Assembly (NCBI RefSeq): GCF_032118995.1
Contig: NC_092660.1
Span: 17,222,501-17,286,500 of the forward strand
DNA from: Asterias amurensis
Taxonomy: Eukaryota; Echinodermata; Asteroidea; Forcipulatida; Asteriidae
Length of the DNA: 64,000 bases
Direction of reading: 5' to 3'
The notes beneath the pieces are model-generated. The model made no database searches and was not told where the DNA came from. It was given only the letters and a program-made list of their open reading frames with translations. Shown here piece after piece: positions 1 to 10,752 of this stretch. Position 1 is the first letter of the stretch. Each line of letters opens with the position of its first letter. The position numbers and the translations under genes are program-made.

Positions 1-121
1 ATGTGTAAGTTTACGGGCCCCTGCAGTCCAGTGTATAGAATCTGAGCCCTGAAAAGGGTGATTATTTCATGTCCGGAATTTTGTTTTGTCTGAACAGCTG
101 TTTTTTTTCCCTTTTAAATAG

Positions 122-424
122 CTCCAACAGCAGCACCGGATAGGTTGGAAGTTGGTCAAATCTTTCGGAGAGAACTTTCATTCTCTTGCGGCTACCCACC
201 ATGCACTGCTGGAGGAAGGTCTAGTCGCATTCTCGGTTTTACCTACAACTTGACTGACCTTTTGAATCCTGGTAACCCATCTACTGTGATAGAGGGTGAG
301 AACTCTCGTCAAGTCTTCGACGGTCTGGTACCTAACACACGGTATTCTCTACAAGTGAAGCTACGAACCAACGCTGGTGATGGTCCATACAGCGAACCAA
401 TTGAAGCTACCACATTAGAAGATA
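122..424 (+). CDS. Gene A exon: membrane-distal fibronectin III module
   Basis: One exon, phase 1 to phase 1, encodes a complete fibronectin III module. The usual marks are visible: a proline-rich start (APTAAP), the YSLQV strand after LVPNTR, and the NAGDGPYSEP hairpin. It is preceded by a pyrimidine tract and TAG, and followed by GTAAGA. The phase 1-1 layout means the module can be lost or gained without changing frame. Gene B has no counterpart at the same place, between its third EGF exon and exon 13. Confidence 0.85.
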
Positions 425-3400
425 GTAAGAGAACTATTACTATTATTATTTTATTCAGCTAAAATATGCAACAATCATACAGACATACAAGTACTTTATA
501 AAGATTATAAGTAATTTGTACCTAAGAATTTTTTTAATTTTGTTCCTTTCCTTTTATATGAGAAATATTACTGTGAAAAAAAAAACCTGAAAAAGACATA
601 ACTGAAATTGTTTTGTTTTTATAGTTTATATTCTGAAATAAATTTCATGTTTCAAAGGCATTGGTAATTGTCAAAGACAAGTATTCTCACTTGGTGTGTC
701 TCAATATAGGCCTATGCATAAAATAACAAATCTTTGATAATTTGGACTCAATTAGTCATCGAAGTTGCAGAAGAATAATGAAAGAAAAGACATTCTTGTT
801 GCACAATTGTGTGTTCTTTCAGATGACAAAAGGCTTCAGGGCTGAAGTTTTTTAATATGTTGAGAAATTACCTCTTTCTCAAAAACTACGTTACTTCAGA
901 ACGAGCTGTTTCTCACAATGTTTTATATTATCAGCAGCTCTCCATTACTTGTTACAAAGTAAGTTTTTTATCATTGTTTTAGTAACTAGAATGTCCATTG
1001 CCTTTAACATAAATATACATCAGGGGTTTTGGATTTGAACACTTGTTCTTACCTTTTCTTTTTCAAAGGGCCAGGGCCACCATCAAATGTAACCATAAGT
1101 GAAATAGGAGAGACGACAATGACCGTCACGTGGGAAGTACCTATTGAACCCAATGGAATTATCACTGCCTACGAGGTTTGTATGAAAGTAAAACGTATAA
1201 TGTATAGGACCTAGTTTATACTCAAACTGGATTGAAAATACAAAATGAACAGAAACACTGAGAATCTAAACATCTATATTTTATTGTAGTTTTATTTTTG
1301 TTGAACCATTTGCAGAGAAGAAATGCTTAGGGTCGAAACATCACGAGTAATGAACTATTTTTTTATTTATACCATCTATAGGTTCTTTTGGATAAGCAGT
1401 TTGGCAACAGCTTGTGTCGCCGCAGGCCCGTAACCAGGGGACGGTGGGTCCGCCCCCTCAAAAAACCCACGCCCACCCCTCCCCTCCCCCCCCCCAAAAA
1501 AAAACAAAATCCACATTTGTTCGCCCCCCCCCCCCACCCCCAAAAAAAGAAAAAGTAATACAAAAATTATAATAATTCCTGGTTATGGGCCTGTGTCGCC
1601 GTGTTATATAATTCTTGACTCCTTTCTTCCAGGTTTATTATAGGGCTATAGAGAAACCTTACAACCCTTTCTTCACATCACCATCTTCTTGGGCGGGTTC
1701 CCCCTTGCTTGGACCCTCTGTACTCTCAAACATCTTTACCCAACTGGAACCCGGTACAAAGTATCAAGTCCTACTGACAGCTCGGACTGCGGTTGGAACA
1801 GGGGAGGACGCCTCAGTTGAAGCATTTACAAAACCCAAAACAGGTGAGAAATATAAAAAGTCATTTCAGTAATTCAGTAACATTGGTTTCAATGCTGTCA
1901 TTCAATACAAAAATGCAAATTTATTTTGAAACTACAAAAGCAATATAGTATGAGGTATGAAGTACGCAATGTTTCAATAATAAGCAGCAATTTAATGACA
2001 ACATTTAGGTGAAGGTTAAGCGAGATGCTTAACTTCCCTCACCTATGGACAGACAAACATTTAGTAGTACCACCATGGGAATAACCAAGGTACGATAACA
2101 TGGATGTTGGACAAATGAAGTAATGGGATATTAAGCTGAGATATTTTAATAGAGGAAACTTAGCTTCAGAGAGAAAGAAGATTAATTGGTCACTTGCACA
2201 GTATGATGCCAACTCGCCTAATTATTTATTGACTGATTTTGATTTTGACTTGATTTTGATTTGGTTTGATTTATGGTGTATGGTTTATGATTCATGATTT
2301 GATTTGATCTGACTTGATTTGATTTGACATGACATGATTTGATTTGATGGGATGTGATTTGACTTGATTAGATTTGGTTTGATTGATTTCATGATTTGAT
2401 TTTATTTGATCCGATTTTATTTGATTTGTGATTTGATTTAATTTTATTAGATTTGATTTGATTTGATTTGATTTTATTTGCTTGTAGATATTCCTAAACC
2501 AGCCCCACCTACTGTAGATGCATCAACCTCAACTGCAACCACTGTCGCTATCTCGTTGCCCAATGACGAGGATGACACCTATGTGACGTAAGTATAATAA
2601 TAATATTAATACTTATGATGATAATAATCAGTTTAGTTTTAATACACCAATGTGTGTTAGCACTGTATACTCAGCGGTATATAAAAATCGGCGGCATATT
2701 TAGGTACTTTATGTAATATTGTTTTGTTTTGTGATCTCTCTAATTTAACTGAGTCTTGATGCATGTTATTATTGTGTATTTTTGGGGCTACATGATGTAC
2801 CAATGTTTTTAACCTGCTTTCAATGTATTTTAATCTATCGTTGTTTTTGTAATAATTATGTAAAGTGCATTGAGATTATTTTATGATGTGATGCGCTATA
2901 TAAGAATTAAAGATGCTATGTCAGATTTTTGGCCAATTTGATCCCAAAATTTTGACGAGGGTCGAGAAAGTTACAAGCTTTCGTTTGAGCCATTGCTCGA
3001 AAAAGTCCGCCAATTATTAGTAGCAGTGAAATAAAGTGCTCAAAATTAGTTTGAGTCGGGATCCCAACAATATATCACGTGACCAATTCATATGTGTTTT
3101 ATAAGAAACGTCTTAAATTTTTGTCATGGTCTTGTCCATTAAAAGTAAAAGTTAAACTTTTTTTCATTAGAGCGGGTGATACTCTTTGAAATCTGTTTTT
3201 TAATGTTTGGGGCCAAAAATCTGACATAGCATCTTTAAATATTATTGTTTTTTATTACTGGTCTAGATCCTACCTCATAGCTGTGAAAAAGACATCCAAT
3301 AAAAGAGCAGCAGTAGACATAGATGGTGAGGTATTCGGTACCTATAATGAGAACCCAAATGCCTACATAGCTGCTGAGATTGTCAAAGGAGAAAAGACAA

Positions 3401-5705
3401 ATAGTTTTGTTGTCGGAGACGGTGTGATGTATGGAGGCTACCTCAACGCCCCACTTGTCACGGGGACGACGTACAGTATTAGAACTGGATCAGCAAGTAA
3501 AACAGATACGGTAAGTTTATCCATTCATCATGAAGCACTTCTCCACTGTATTGTACCTTTGATTGGCTATAATTAACCTTCCCTTAAAGGGTTTGGGTAT
3601 TTTTTGTAGTACACAAAGTCCACAGATTTACATTCAACTTACACGGTTTGAAGATAATGATGGTAGAAGGCTTCCCTTAAAATATTACTTGCTGAAGTCC
3701 TTTATTTTTTCAGAAATGAGTAAAACATTGCACACAAATTATTTTAGCATGTGTTTACAAAATCTGGTAAATGGTTTAACATGCCAAAAATTAGATGAAA
3801 ATTATTTTTGTGACATTGTTTTACCAATTTCTCAAAAACTACAGCACCTTAGCAACTAATGGTTTAAGGGAAGCTCTTTACCATCATAATTATTCTTCAA
3901 AATGTAAATCTGTGGACATTGTGTTTTGTGTTACAAAAAGTGCCCAAACCCTTAAATCCTTTGCTCATTTTTATTGTTTGGTAACTTGTTTATGCCTCTG
4001 TTAATTCTTGTTATTTATATTGCTAATTTGCATTAAAATCACTCGATGCAAATAAATTTAATGAAAGGTTTGTCAAATCCAAAAGTTCTCATCTTATGAA
4101 ATTTTATGTAAAACTGCCCTCCTTATGGTAACAGTCCGACTCCCTCTTTCAGCCGCAGATGGCTCTAATTTTTTAACCTGTTTACTTACAACAAATTTAA
4201 AATGTTTGTTTTCCTTTTTAATTTTTATGTAAACATATTTGTAATTCAGGCTGCAATGAGCAACGTTTATAATAAACCATAACAGTAATAATAAAATATA
4301 TATAATTTACTTGACAGCTTTTGATTAGGTTCTTCCACCAGTTCAGAGATCTTTTCTGTAGTTATTTTGTATAATTTTCATTGTGTGATTATTTTGTTTT
4401 GTTTTATAGGCCTCAATTGTAAGTTGGAGTGAACCACTAGTAGCCGAAGGTAGTAATACTCAACAAATTTTAATAATTTTTGTCTTCAAAACGTTGTAAA
4501 ACATTGTTATACTCCTTGCTGTCAAGGTGCTGTCATTTCCTATGACAATTGGCTCTTGTTATAAGAGTTCTGCGAGTAAAGAGTACATTCTGAAGTCCTG
4601 AATCTCATTTCTGCTTTGTTTTTCTTTGTTTTGCTGTCCTCTGATAACAATGTTCCTGTTTAACAACATTCCTGTTATAAAGGGGTTCTGCTTATAAAGA
4701 GTACATTCTAAAGTCCTGAGTCTCATTTCTGCATTGTATTTATTTGTTTTGCTGTCCTCTTATAATGATATTCCTGTTATAGAGAGGTAGTTTTGCCAGT
4801 CCCAGTGACCTTGTCATAATAACCAAAATTGTATGTTTTATGTCATATTCCCTGTAAGACTACAATTTTTTTCATTTTCTTACATCGACCGTTGCTTTGG
4901 AAAAATCTTCCTGTGCATATTCGCCAGGCTTTTTCTCTACAATGTTTTAAATCTTTGTAAAAACTCATTTGTAATCTGCTTATTTGTCACGTCACGCCAA
5001 CAAGGCCATTGACTATTTTTTGGAATTATAACACAGGTCCTTTTAGTCGGTGAGCAGTTTGCAACAGGTTATCCTATTTTCTCATTTAAATATTTTAGTG
5101 CGAAGGTATGGCCCCAAACCACCAGCTACTATTGGACCTGACATAACTGACCCACCTCCGATGGCAGGTGACAATAAAGTGGGCATCATCGCAGCTGTAG
5201 TCATTGTAGTTATTCTACTCGTTGCTGTTTCTGGATTTGCATTTCTGTTCTTTTTAAAAAAGAAAAGGTATGTAGCAGGTATGGAATCTGTTGCCCCTGG
5301 TCTTGGCCTTGGTGCCCCTTCAAAAGTTTTCCATAGATTTTCCGGGGCAATTGCCCTTTGTTAAATGAAAATGGACTTGCCCTCTCAGGAGAAAACGAGC
5401 AGAGTATATACTGTTGGAAATGTCAAGACCAAACCTTTTCAGAACCAATACTGTACTCCCTCAAAAGAGAATTATGGTTGTACCTGCAAGTTTACTATTA
5501 CTTAACGTTTATTCTTAATAATAATATTAATAATAATAATAATAATAATGTATAAGATGTTTCAAGATATCTTGAAACATTTCCCATAGCAAGACCACTC
5601 TCAGTCAGTCTTCTGATATTGTACCTTAAATATTTCAGAGATGCACAAGAGCCAGCCAGCACAGTTGATCAAACCCAAATGAAAGAACGAGAAGTGGAAA
5701 TTTAA
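122..5705 (+). CDS. Gene A: Tie-like receptor lacking a kinase (5' end outside window)
   Basis: Eight exons with consistent phases: 122-424, 1069-1175, 1633-1843, 2488-2587, 3267-3510, 4410-4449, 5099-5267, 5639-5705. All have AG/GT borders. Bases 1-4 followed by GTAAGT may be the end of an earlier exon. The product is a type I membrane protein with three fibronectin III modules, a hydrophobic helix and a tail of about 25 residues ending in KEREVEI and a TAA stop. Exons 1069-1175 (107 nt), 2488-2587 (100 nt) and 4410-4449 (40 nt) match the sizes and phases of gene B exons 13, 15 and 17, and the proteins align, so A is a paralogue of B. The window shows no kinase exon after the transmembrane exon, so A may be a decoy, co-receptor or ligand-binding subunit (inference). 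A polyadenylation signal AATAAA lies at 6833-6838. The N-terminal half is not visible. Confidence 0.85.
654..1008. mobile_element. T1 TIR element, diverged copy
   Basis: A roughly 400-bp non-autonomous inverted-repeat family (called T1 here) recurs through the window. Its ends resemble TTAAAGGCAGTGGACACTAT and the reverse complement. Internal landmarks are CTTGGTGTATCTCAACATAT, a central hairpin around GATTTCGAGACCTCA, and GGGAGCCGTTTCTCACAATG. This copy lies in a gene A intron, just before exon 1069-1175, and is decayed. Confidence 0.7.
1069..1843 (+). CDS. Gene A exons: second fibronectin III module, split by an intron
   Basis: The first exon (1069-1175) carries PGPPSNVTISEIGETTMTV and WEVP and ends in AYE. 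The second (1633-1843) continues with VYYRAIEKP and carries LEPGTKYQVLLTARTAVGTG. The intron falls at phase 0 inside strand C of the module, exactly as in gene B exons 13 and 14. The intron between them holds a C-rich simple tract at 1460-1550. Extracellular; fibronectin III modules in Tie receptors form the membrane-proximal stalk and mediate dimer contacts (family knowledge). Confidence 0.85.
2230..2480 (+). repeat. Degenerate GATTT simple repeat
   Basis: A run of TTGATTTGATT-like units with substitutions, in the gene A intron and ending at the acceptor of exon 2488-2587. Its T-richness may serve as the polypyrimidine tract. Confidence 0.85.
2488..4449 (+). CDS. Gene A exons: membrane-proximal fibronectin III with RPTP-like juxtamembrane motif
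   Basis: Exons 2488-2587, 3267-3510 and 4410-4449. The middle exon encodes AYIAAEI, SFVVGDG and MYGGYLNAPL, a pattern seen in the last extracellular module of R2B receptor tyrosine phosphatases (PTPRK/M/T/U: AAEL, FTVGD, Y-GF-N-PL). Gene B exon 16 carries the same pattern. Where B has a basic KRKR-EA stretch, A has only NKRAAV, so the putative proprotein cleavage site is weakened or lost. The introns contain a degenerate GATTT simple repeat (2230-2480), a LINE-type 3' tail (2700-2910) and a T3 TIR element (3583-3957). Confidence 0.8.
2700..2910 (+). mobile_element. LINE-type 3' tail fragment
   Basis: T-rich stretch ending in TGATGCGCTATATAAGAATTAA, a tail resembling that of the L2-like LINE remnant at 22290-22830. 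No coding part remains. Confidence 0.4.
3583..3957. mobile_element. T3 TIR element
   Basis: Ends CTTAAAGGGTTTGGGTA and the inverse CCCAAACCCTTAAA. Inner inverted segments include CACAGATTTACATT with AATGTAAATCTGTGG, and a GATAATGATGGTAGAAGGCT arm. A second copy is at 59627-60057 and a fragment at 16180-16292. Non-coding. Confidence 0.75.
5099..5705 (+). CDS. Gene A exons: transmembrane helix and short cytoplasmic tail
   Basis: Exon 5099-5267 encodes a proline-rich stalk, then a helix of about 24 residues (VGIIAAVVIVVILLVAVSGF...) followed by the stop-transfer KKKR. Exon 5639-5705 completes the arginine codon and ends the protein after KEREVEI at TAA 5703-5705. The tail contains no tyrosine, so it cannot carry a phosphotyrosine docking site. 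In gene B the transmembrane exon is followed by eight kinase exons. The acidic C-terminal VEI might be a PDZ ligand, but that is speculative. Confidence 0.8.
5520..5550 (+). repeat. AAT microsatellite
   Basis: TAATAATAATAATAATAATG run in the last intron of gene A. Confidence 0.9.
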
Positions 5706-5824
5706 ACTTCAAGTAAGAAAGAGAGACATGACTGAAGGGCGGAAGACCTGAGAAACAAACTTTGTATAGGTGAGTCAGTACTGGATCAAACATCTCTGTC
5801 AGCTGACCTCCCTAATACTTTGTA

Positions 5825-6370
5825 TATAACTCTTGACTTGGCGTGTCGTGAGTTCAGGTTGCCGAGTCATCAGGGTGTGGGTTCGAATCCCAATCATGAC
5901 ACTTGTGTCCTTGAGCAAGACACTTAACTGTAATTGCTTCTCTTCATAAAAATAATAATAATAATAATAATAATCGTATTTGTATGCGCCTTTTTCCAAA
6001 GTATACAAAGTGCCAAGTATTTCCTGCAACCTGAGGGGGACGAAGTTTTGAATTATGAGACCTAATCCTTAGCACCATGTACATGTACTGGTTGACAAGG
6101 TGCTGTGGCGCAATATGCTGCCAATCCAGCCAGGAACACTGGGGCAAACCCTTTCTCTCTTCCATGAGTGCACTGGGTTCATTTACGTGCGTTACACAAC
6201 AGACAGGACCAACGGTTTTACGTCCCATTTAAAGGACGAAGCAATGGCTAAGTGTCGTCCTTTTAAAGGACACAAGTGTCACGACTGGGACTCTAACCCA
6301 GGATTATCCTGGGTATTTGTGAGTACCTGTGAGGGCAGAGATGGTTCTTGTGGTTAGCTTGGTGCGCTTT
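5825..6370 (+). mobile_element. SINE-like dispersed repeat
   Basis: Contains a pol III B-box-like GGTTCGAATCC at 5880-5890, then TTGAGCAAGACACTTAACTG, an ATA microsatellite (5945-5975) and a CGCCTTTTTCCAAAG block. Related sequences are at 40955-41070 and, inverted, at 41400-42026. It lies just after gene A and may form part of its 3' UTR. Confidence 0.6.
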
Positions 6371-7030
6371 GGCAGCACAGGCTGTATACATGTACTCCAC
6401 AGAGAGCTGAGACCGTTTTCAGGAATGTCATGTATGGCCCAGTGACAGGGGTAAAAATGTGTCAAACACAATGATTATTGTGAAAACCAAATACAAACAA
6501 ATCGGAAGTACTTGATTTTCTTCAAAGCAAAGGGTGTACAAAAAAATTGAGGCAAAATTTGTGCCGTTTTTGTTGCCATTTTTGTGCAACTCAAGAATGC
6601 CTATAGAAAATGGTTTTAAATGTTATTTGAAAATTGTATGTACCAATGTACATAAATCTTGTTTTTATCAAATATCAATTTAATCGCAGTGAAGCTTGGA
6701 GAAAAAAGTATTTGTTATTTTTGAATGGGAAACAATCACCCTAATATATTTTACGTTTGGGACTAATGAATTATAGTACTTGTACATGTTAAAACATTGC
6801 TATCATGACCACGAATTATAATTGTATGCCACAATAAAGAAAAACAAACCTTTTCTAACAAGTTGTTCTAAGAAAAAAATTACAGTTTATTAATTTTAAT
6901 GCAAAATAATAAAAACAGTACTAAACATTATCTTATTGTAATTTTGGTAATTTGTGTACCACATTTATTGTTTATCTTGATATCTTAGTTATTAATTGAT
7001 TTTTGATGAACATTATGGTGGTTATTATGC
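6371..7030. other. Gene A 3' flank
   Basis: AT-rich, with no coding signal that I can see. AATAAA at 6833-6838 is the best candidate polyadenylation signal for gene A. Confidence 0.4.
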
Positions 7031-7049
7031 ATAGTGCCTGTGATGGATT

Positions 7050-7180
7050 TCACAAAGATAGTACTAACTTAGGACTAGTCCTAAGAGTTATGAAAAACTT
7101 AGGACTAGTCCTAAGAGTTATGAAAAACTTAGGGTTAGTCCTAAGTTGGACGAGTAACTTGTCCTAACTCAAGATAATCT
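7050..7180. repeat. Short tandem repeat of a MITE end
   Basis: Three copies of ACTTAGGACTAGTCCTAAGA-type units, each itself palindromic. They match the arms of the small element at 33253-33404, so this is a rearranged relative. Confidence 0.75.
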
Positions 7181-7788
7181 TAACTCTTTAACCTCTGGAG
7201 ACCTTTGTATATTTACTGCGTTCTTATCTCCAATGGTTAAAAAAAATCATTCACCTGGTTTAAATCACCATTCAACCACAGTAAATTGTAGAGTTTATAG
7301 AAGAATATTTAAATGTAACTTTTTTAATTTGTACATTTGCTTTAAATCAAGGTTTAAAAATAAAGTAATATTATATTTTACTATGCTGTCATGCGTGGCA
7401 TTTAAAAACTTTTTGACTCTTTTTTTTTTACATACCGCTGTTTTGAAAAATTACCAATAATTGCCTTACTGCAATTCAAAGACAGTATTGTGGCCAACAT
7501 TACCATTTTATGCTTGTTACTCAAAAGACTGTACATGTATATGGAAGCATATGTGCAGTAGCTGGTCACCCTCCTATATTGTGATCATCATAAAGCTTAA
7601 TTTAAAAGATCAACTAATAATACAAAAGTGTCTTGTGAAATCAGCTGTAGGAGTTGAGACTGTCAGTTTCCCTTGTGGTTTATTTACTTGATGTTTGAAA
7701 ACAAACGGTCGAATCCCATAGGGGATCCCTCTGCTGCCACTTCCTATACAACTTAGTTGTATTGTGAACTTGGGAATGATCCCTGGCT

Positions 7789-7999
7789 ATAGACCGTATA
7801 TTGAATATGACGTCACCCGTTAAAATATCTGCCCTTCAACATGGCGTCTATGAGCGTGGGTGTGTACGTGCATGTGCCGTAGAAATCAAACTGGGAATGT
7901 TGCGTGCTTCATTGATGCACGGTTTCGGAACTGCGTACGGTTTGCCCTACAAGATGGCGACTTTCATAGCAAAACAGGGGTTATTCAGTACGGTCTATA
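7789..7999. mobile_element. Small TIR element
   Basis: Ends TATAGACCGTATATTGAATA and the inverse TATTCAGTACGGTCTATA, about 210 bp apart. The short open frame inside is repeat-derived. Confidence 0.65.
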
Positions 8000-8069
8000 C
8001 ACGGCAGTTACAAGTTGAATAGCTTCTGACTGGCACCATTTAACAAAGATATTGACATTGTAGGGAGAC

Positions 8070-8160
8070 CCCGAACGTTAGGGATTACCTCGGTTGGAAG
8101 AGCGCATGACACTCTATTCAAGTGGTCATGGGTTCAATTCCGCTCTAACATTAATAAATT
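8070..8160 (+). repeat. tRNA-derived SINE head
   Basis: A-box-like CTCGGTTGGAAGAGCGC is followed 30-35 bp later by B-box-like GGTTCAATTCC. No full cloverleaf is supported, so this is not called a tRNA gene. Confidence 0.45.
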
Positions 8161-8919
8161 TGTCTTCGTTTAAACCACAGCTAATTTTAAAGACTATAAG
8201 AATATCAGTGTCGATTCTGCCTGTCTACTGTAGAGAAGGCTATATACAATAAAAGTACAACTACAAGTAGCTTCTCTGTATTATACAGTATGACTATTGG
8301 AGCTCAAATTCAGAAATGCAACGTAGACCATTTTAGTTGCATCATGGAGCATAAATAATATGGAGCACAGAGAAAAGTTTTTTATGCATGAATTTTTTTG
8401 TGCGTAGAGTTCATTTTTTATACAAGCTAGGTATAATGAGAAACTGATAGTGTTTATACAAAAGAATTCATAACCTTAAAGACTGAGATCAATTTTTAAT
8501 GTTCTCACACCAATATTAACAAACATATGTAATTTGCATAGATATGTGCATAATTTGGTTATAACAAGAAGTCTCACTGCAGTCAGAAGTGTGCTTGTAT
8601 GGGCGTCAAACGGTGGCTGGGATAGTTCGACATGGCTAGTTCGACATGGCTAGTGTCTCCGCTGCAAGTTTTTGTCCAAAATGAGTGCCAGTCGAAATTT
8701 CACTGGTCATATTACGGACCTCAACCATTAACAGGGAACTGCGTCCTCTGCCGGCAGATTGTTCATCATATTATGAATCGAACACGAGCTGGAGACTAGA
8801 ATAACCCGCGTTATTGAATTACGTCAAAACGAAACAGGGAATGGATTCTATGAACGAAGATTCAACATTTGCCTCTCGGAAGTTATTTCAATTATTTCAG
8901 AAAGAAGTCGTCTTTTTGT

Positions 8920-9528
8920 TTACTCATAGTAGGTACAGTGGATCAGTGCCACGGCGTAGAGGGAGCTGTTCTGATAGGTACAAGTGGCAAAGTTGTCGGT
9001 ATCAGTGTTCCAGACAGCACGGCTGACCATCTGCTGGCACTGGCCGCTCACCGATCCAATGAACACCTGAGTGGCTATCTTATAGCGTGGTATCTTCAAC
9101 TCCTTAACTCTCATCTTAATTTCCTCGGCGATTCTCTGGGTGAAGATGGAGCAAGTCCGCGGTTCATAGCGCGTCTTGTCCGTCAGGTTCGCTTCGAGGA
9201 CCTGCTGGGCAACTTTTTCGACTACTCCGGGGGAGAACTTGGTTCCGGTGTCCGGGTTCATTTTGAAAGTGTTTTCGAACCGGACCAGTGGTTTACTGGC
9301 TGCAGCTGGGGTATCCGAAGATCGGACCGTAGCCACACGGAAGTTTGGGTTACCGAGAGAGTTGGAGTAGGCTCGTGACAGACGCCGCCAACGGCCAGTG
9401 CCGCCACCGTCGCCTATCGTAGACAAGCTGATGGAGCTTTTACGTGACACAACGGACTGGCGACGGGACTTGACACTACCGTCCTGCTTATTAAATTGCT
9501 CCAAGTTCTTTTCGTTTAGGGTCGCCAT
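8920..9528 (-). CDS. Gene T: Tctex1-domain protein (dynein light chain Tctex-type, TCTEX1D/DYNLT5-like)
   Basis: A 202-residue protein in one uninterrupted frame, ATG at 9528-9526 in a good context (CACCATGG), stop TAA at 8922-8920. Residues 1-80 are Ser/Arg-rich and probably disordered (SRRQSVVSRKSS). Residues about 84-202 form a Tctex1 domain: VRFENTFKMNP, YEPRTCSIFTQRIAEEIK, LKIPRYKIATQVFIG and a C-terminal NSSLYAVALIHCTYYE. The pattern fits the TCTEX1D1/DYNLT5 group, which acts with cytoplasmic or ciliary dynein. Upstream, TTTTGTTTTCAG at about 9657-9646 looks like a 3' splice site, so the 5' UTR may be spliced while the coding part is intronless. Unrelated to the flanking receptors. The exact orthologue is uncertain. 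Confidence 0.93.
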   Translation of the reverse strand: MATLNEKNLEQFNKQDGSVKSRRQSVVSRKSSISLSTIGDGGGTGRWRRLSRAYSNSLGNPNFRVATVRSSDTPAAASKPLVRFENTFKMNPDTGTKFSPGVVEKVAQQVLEANLTDKTRYEPRTCSIFTQRIAEEIKMRVKELKIPRYKIATQVFIGSVSGQCQQMVSRAVWNTDTDNFATCTYQNSSLYAVALIHCTYYE

Positions 9529-9645
9529 GGTGTTTTGTATCCCACTCTAAGAAACGTTTGAGGTGTAGCTCTTCAGAAGCTGCTATAAACTCTTGTAAAC
9601 TCGTCAACCCATGAAGATATATCTATGATGGATAACGATCACTTT
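9529..9645 (-). other. Probable 5' UTR exon part of gene T
   Basis: On the minus strand GTTTTCAG at 9653-9646 is followed by 117 bases without an ATG that outcompetes the coding start, up to the CACCATGG context. Read as the 5' UTR portion of the coding exon. The upstream UTR exon is not identified. Confidence 0.45.
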
Positions 9646-9802
9646 CTGAAAACAAAAGAAAAAGAACACGAAATAAGTCAAATAAGTTCGATTTCGATTT
9701 TGCCAAAACATTGACAAATTTTACCCCTGATGCAAATTAAATTGTTCCGTTCACCGCTGTTAAAATAGATGGTTCGAAGTGCCGCTAGCTACATCGGGCG
9801 AT

Positions 9803-9885
9803 CTCGGTGGTCTAGTTGGTGAGACGTTTGCTCGTGATTGGCAAAGGTCGTGGGTTCAAATCACACCCGAGTAATATGCCTGTGA
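9803..9885 (+). repeat. tRNA-like sequence (SINE head)
   Basis: A-box-like TGGTCTAGTTGGTGAGACG and B-box-like GGGTTCAAATCAC are correctly spaced. CTCGG at the 5' side can pair with CCGAG at the 3' side, but the acceptor stem is incomplete. Best read as a tRNA-derived SINE head or a decayed tRNA. Confidence 0.45.
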
Positions 9886-9979
9886 GTTATGATAACAAAA
9901 CTCGGGAAAATACTGAATATTCGTACGCATCAGTGTAAGGGTAAAACCAAATTCTTTATTCCAGGTAAAAGGTATTCTA

Positions 9980-10154
9980 TTTTTTAACTGGGAAATTATC
10001 CCGTTTCTAAATCTACGTTAATACTTACTTCAGAGAGAGCAGTTTCTCACAATGTTTTATGCTATCACCATCTCTCTACTGCTCGTTACCAAGTAAGTTT
10101 GTGAGGACCTTTATTCCGAGTAGTTACCAATTAATAGTGTCCAGTGCCTTTAAA
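9980..10154. mobile_element. T1 TIR element, right half only
   Basis: Matches only the second half of the T1 family, ending in CCAGTGCCTTTAA. The adjoining full copy starts in the same TTTAAAG, so the newer copy appears to have inserted at this end. Confidence 0.65.
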
Positions 10155-10534
10155 GACAGTGGACACTATTGGTAATTGTCAAAGACCAGTCTTCTTATTT
10201 GGTGTATGTCAACATATGCATGAAATAACAACCTGTGAAAATTTGAGCTCAAATGGTCGTTGAAGTTGCGAGATAATAATGAAAGAAAAAACACCCTTGT
10301 CACACGAAGTTGTGTGCGTTTAGATGGTTGATTTCGAGACCTCAAGTTCTAAACTTGAGGTCTCGAAATCAAATTCGTGGAAAATTACTTCTTTCTCGAA
10401 AACTACTCCACTTCAGAGGGAGCCGTTTCTCACAATGTTTTATACTACCAACCTCCCCCCATTACTCGTTACCAAGAAAGGTTTGATGCCAATAATTATT
10501 TCGAGTAATTACCAATAGTGTCCACTGCCTTTAA
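10151..10534. mobile_element. T1 TIR element, full copy
   Basis: About 384 bp. The two ends are near-perfect inverted repeats (AGTGGACACTATTGGTAATT and its complement). The centre is a near-perfect hairpin around CTCAAGTTCTAAACTTGAGG at about 10340-10360. TTAA-like sequence at both ends could be the target duplication. Confidence 0.85.
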
Positions 10535-10752
10535 GTTAGAGGAACAAATAAAGTCCTCACATTGAAAGCAAGAAATTGATAGCAATACATGTCCAGTCAA
10601 TGCATGGCCTAGATGACAAAATGTAGGCTACCATTTTACAACTAGTGAACCATAACGTCAACGCCAAAGGGTTGTAAACATAAGGTTACTACATGTATAT
10701 CACAGTAAACTGTGACTATGGCTGTAAAGACATACCCAATATAAAATACAGC

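Noticed and set aside
8869..9378. 169-codon plus-strand frame opposite gene T
   Set aside because: Shadow of the Tctex1 gene on the other strand; the minus-strand frame has the conserved domain.
9803..9885. Possible functional tRNA gene
   Set aside because: A and B boxes are present, but the acceptor stem does not fully pair and no pol III terminator of T residues follows directly.
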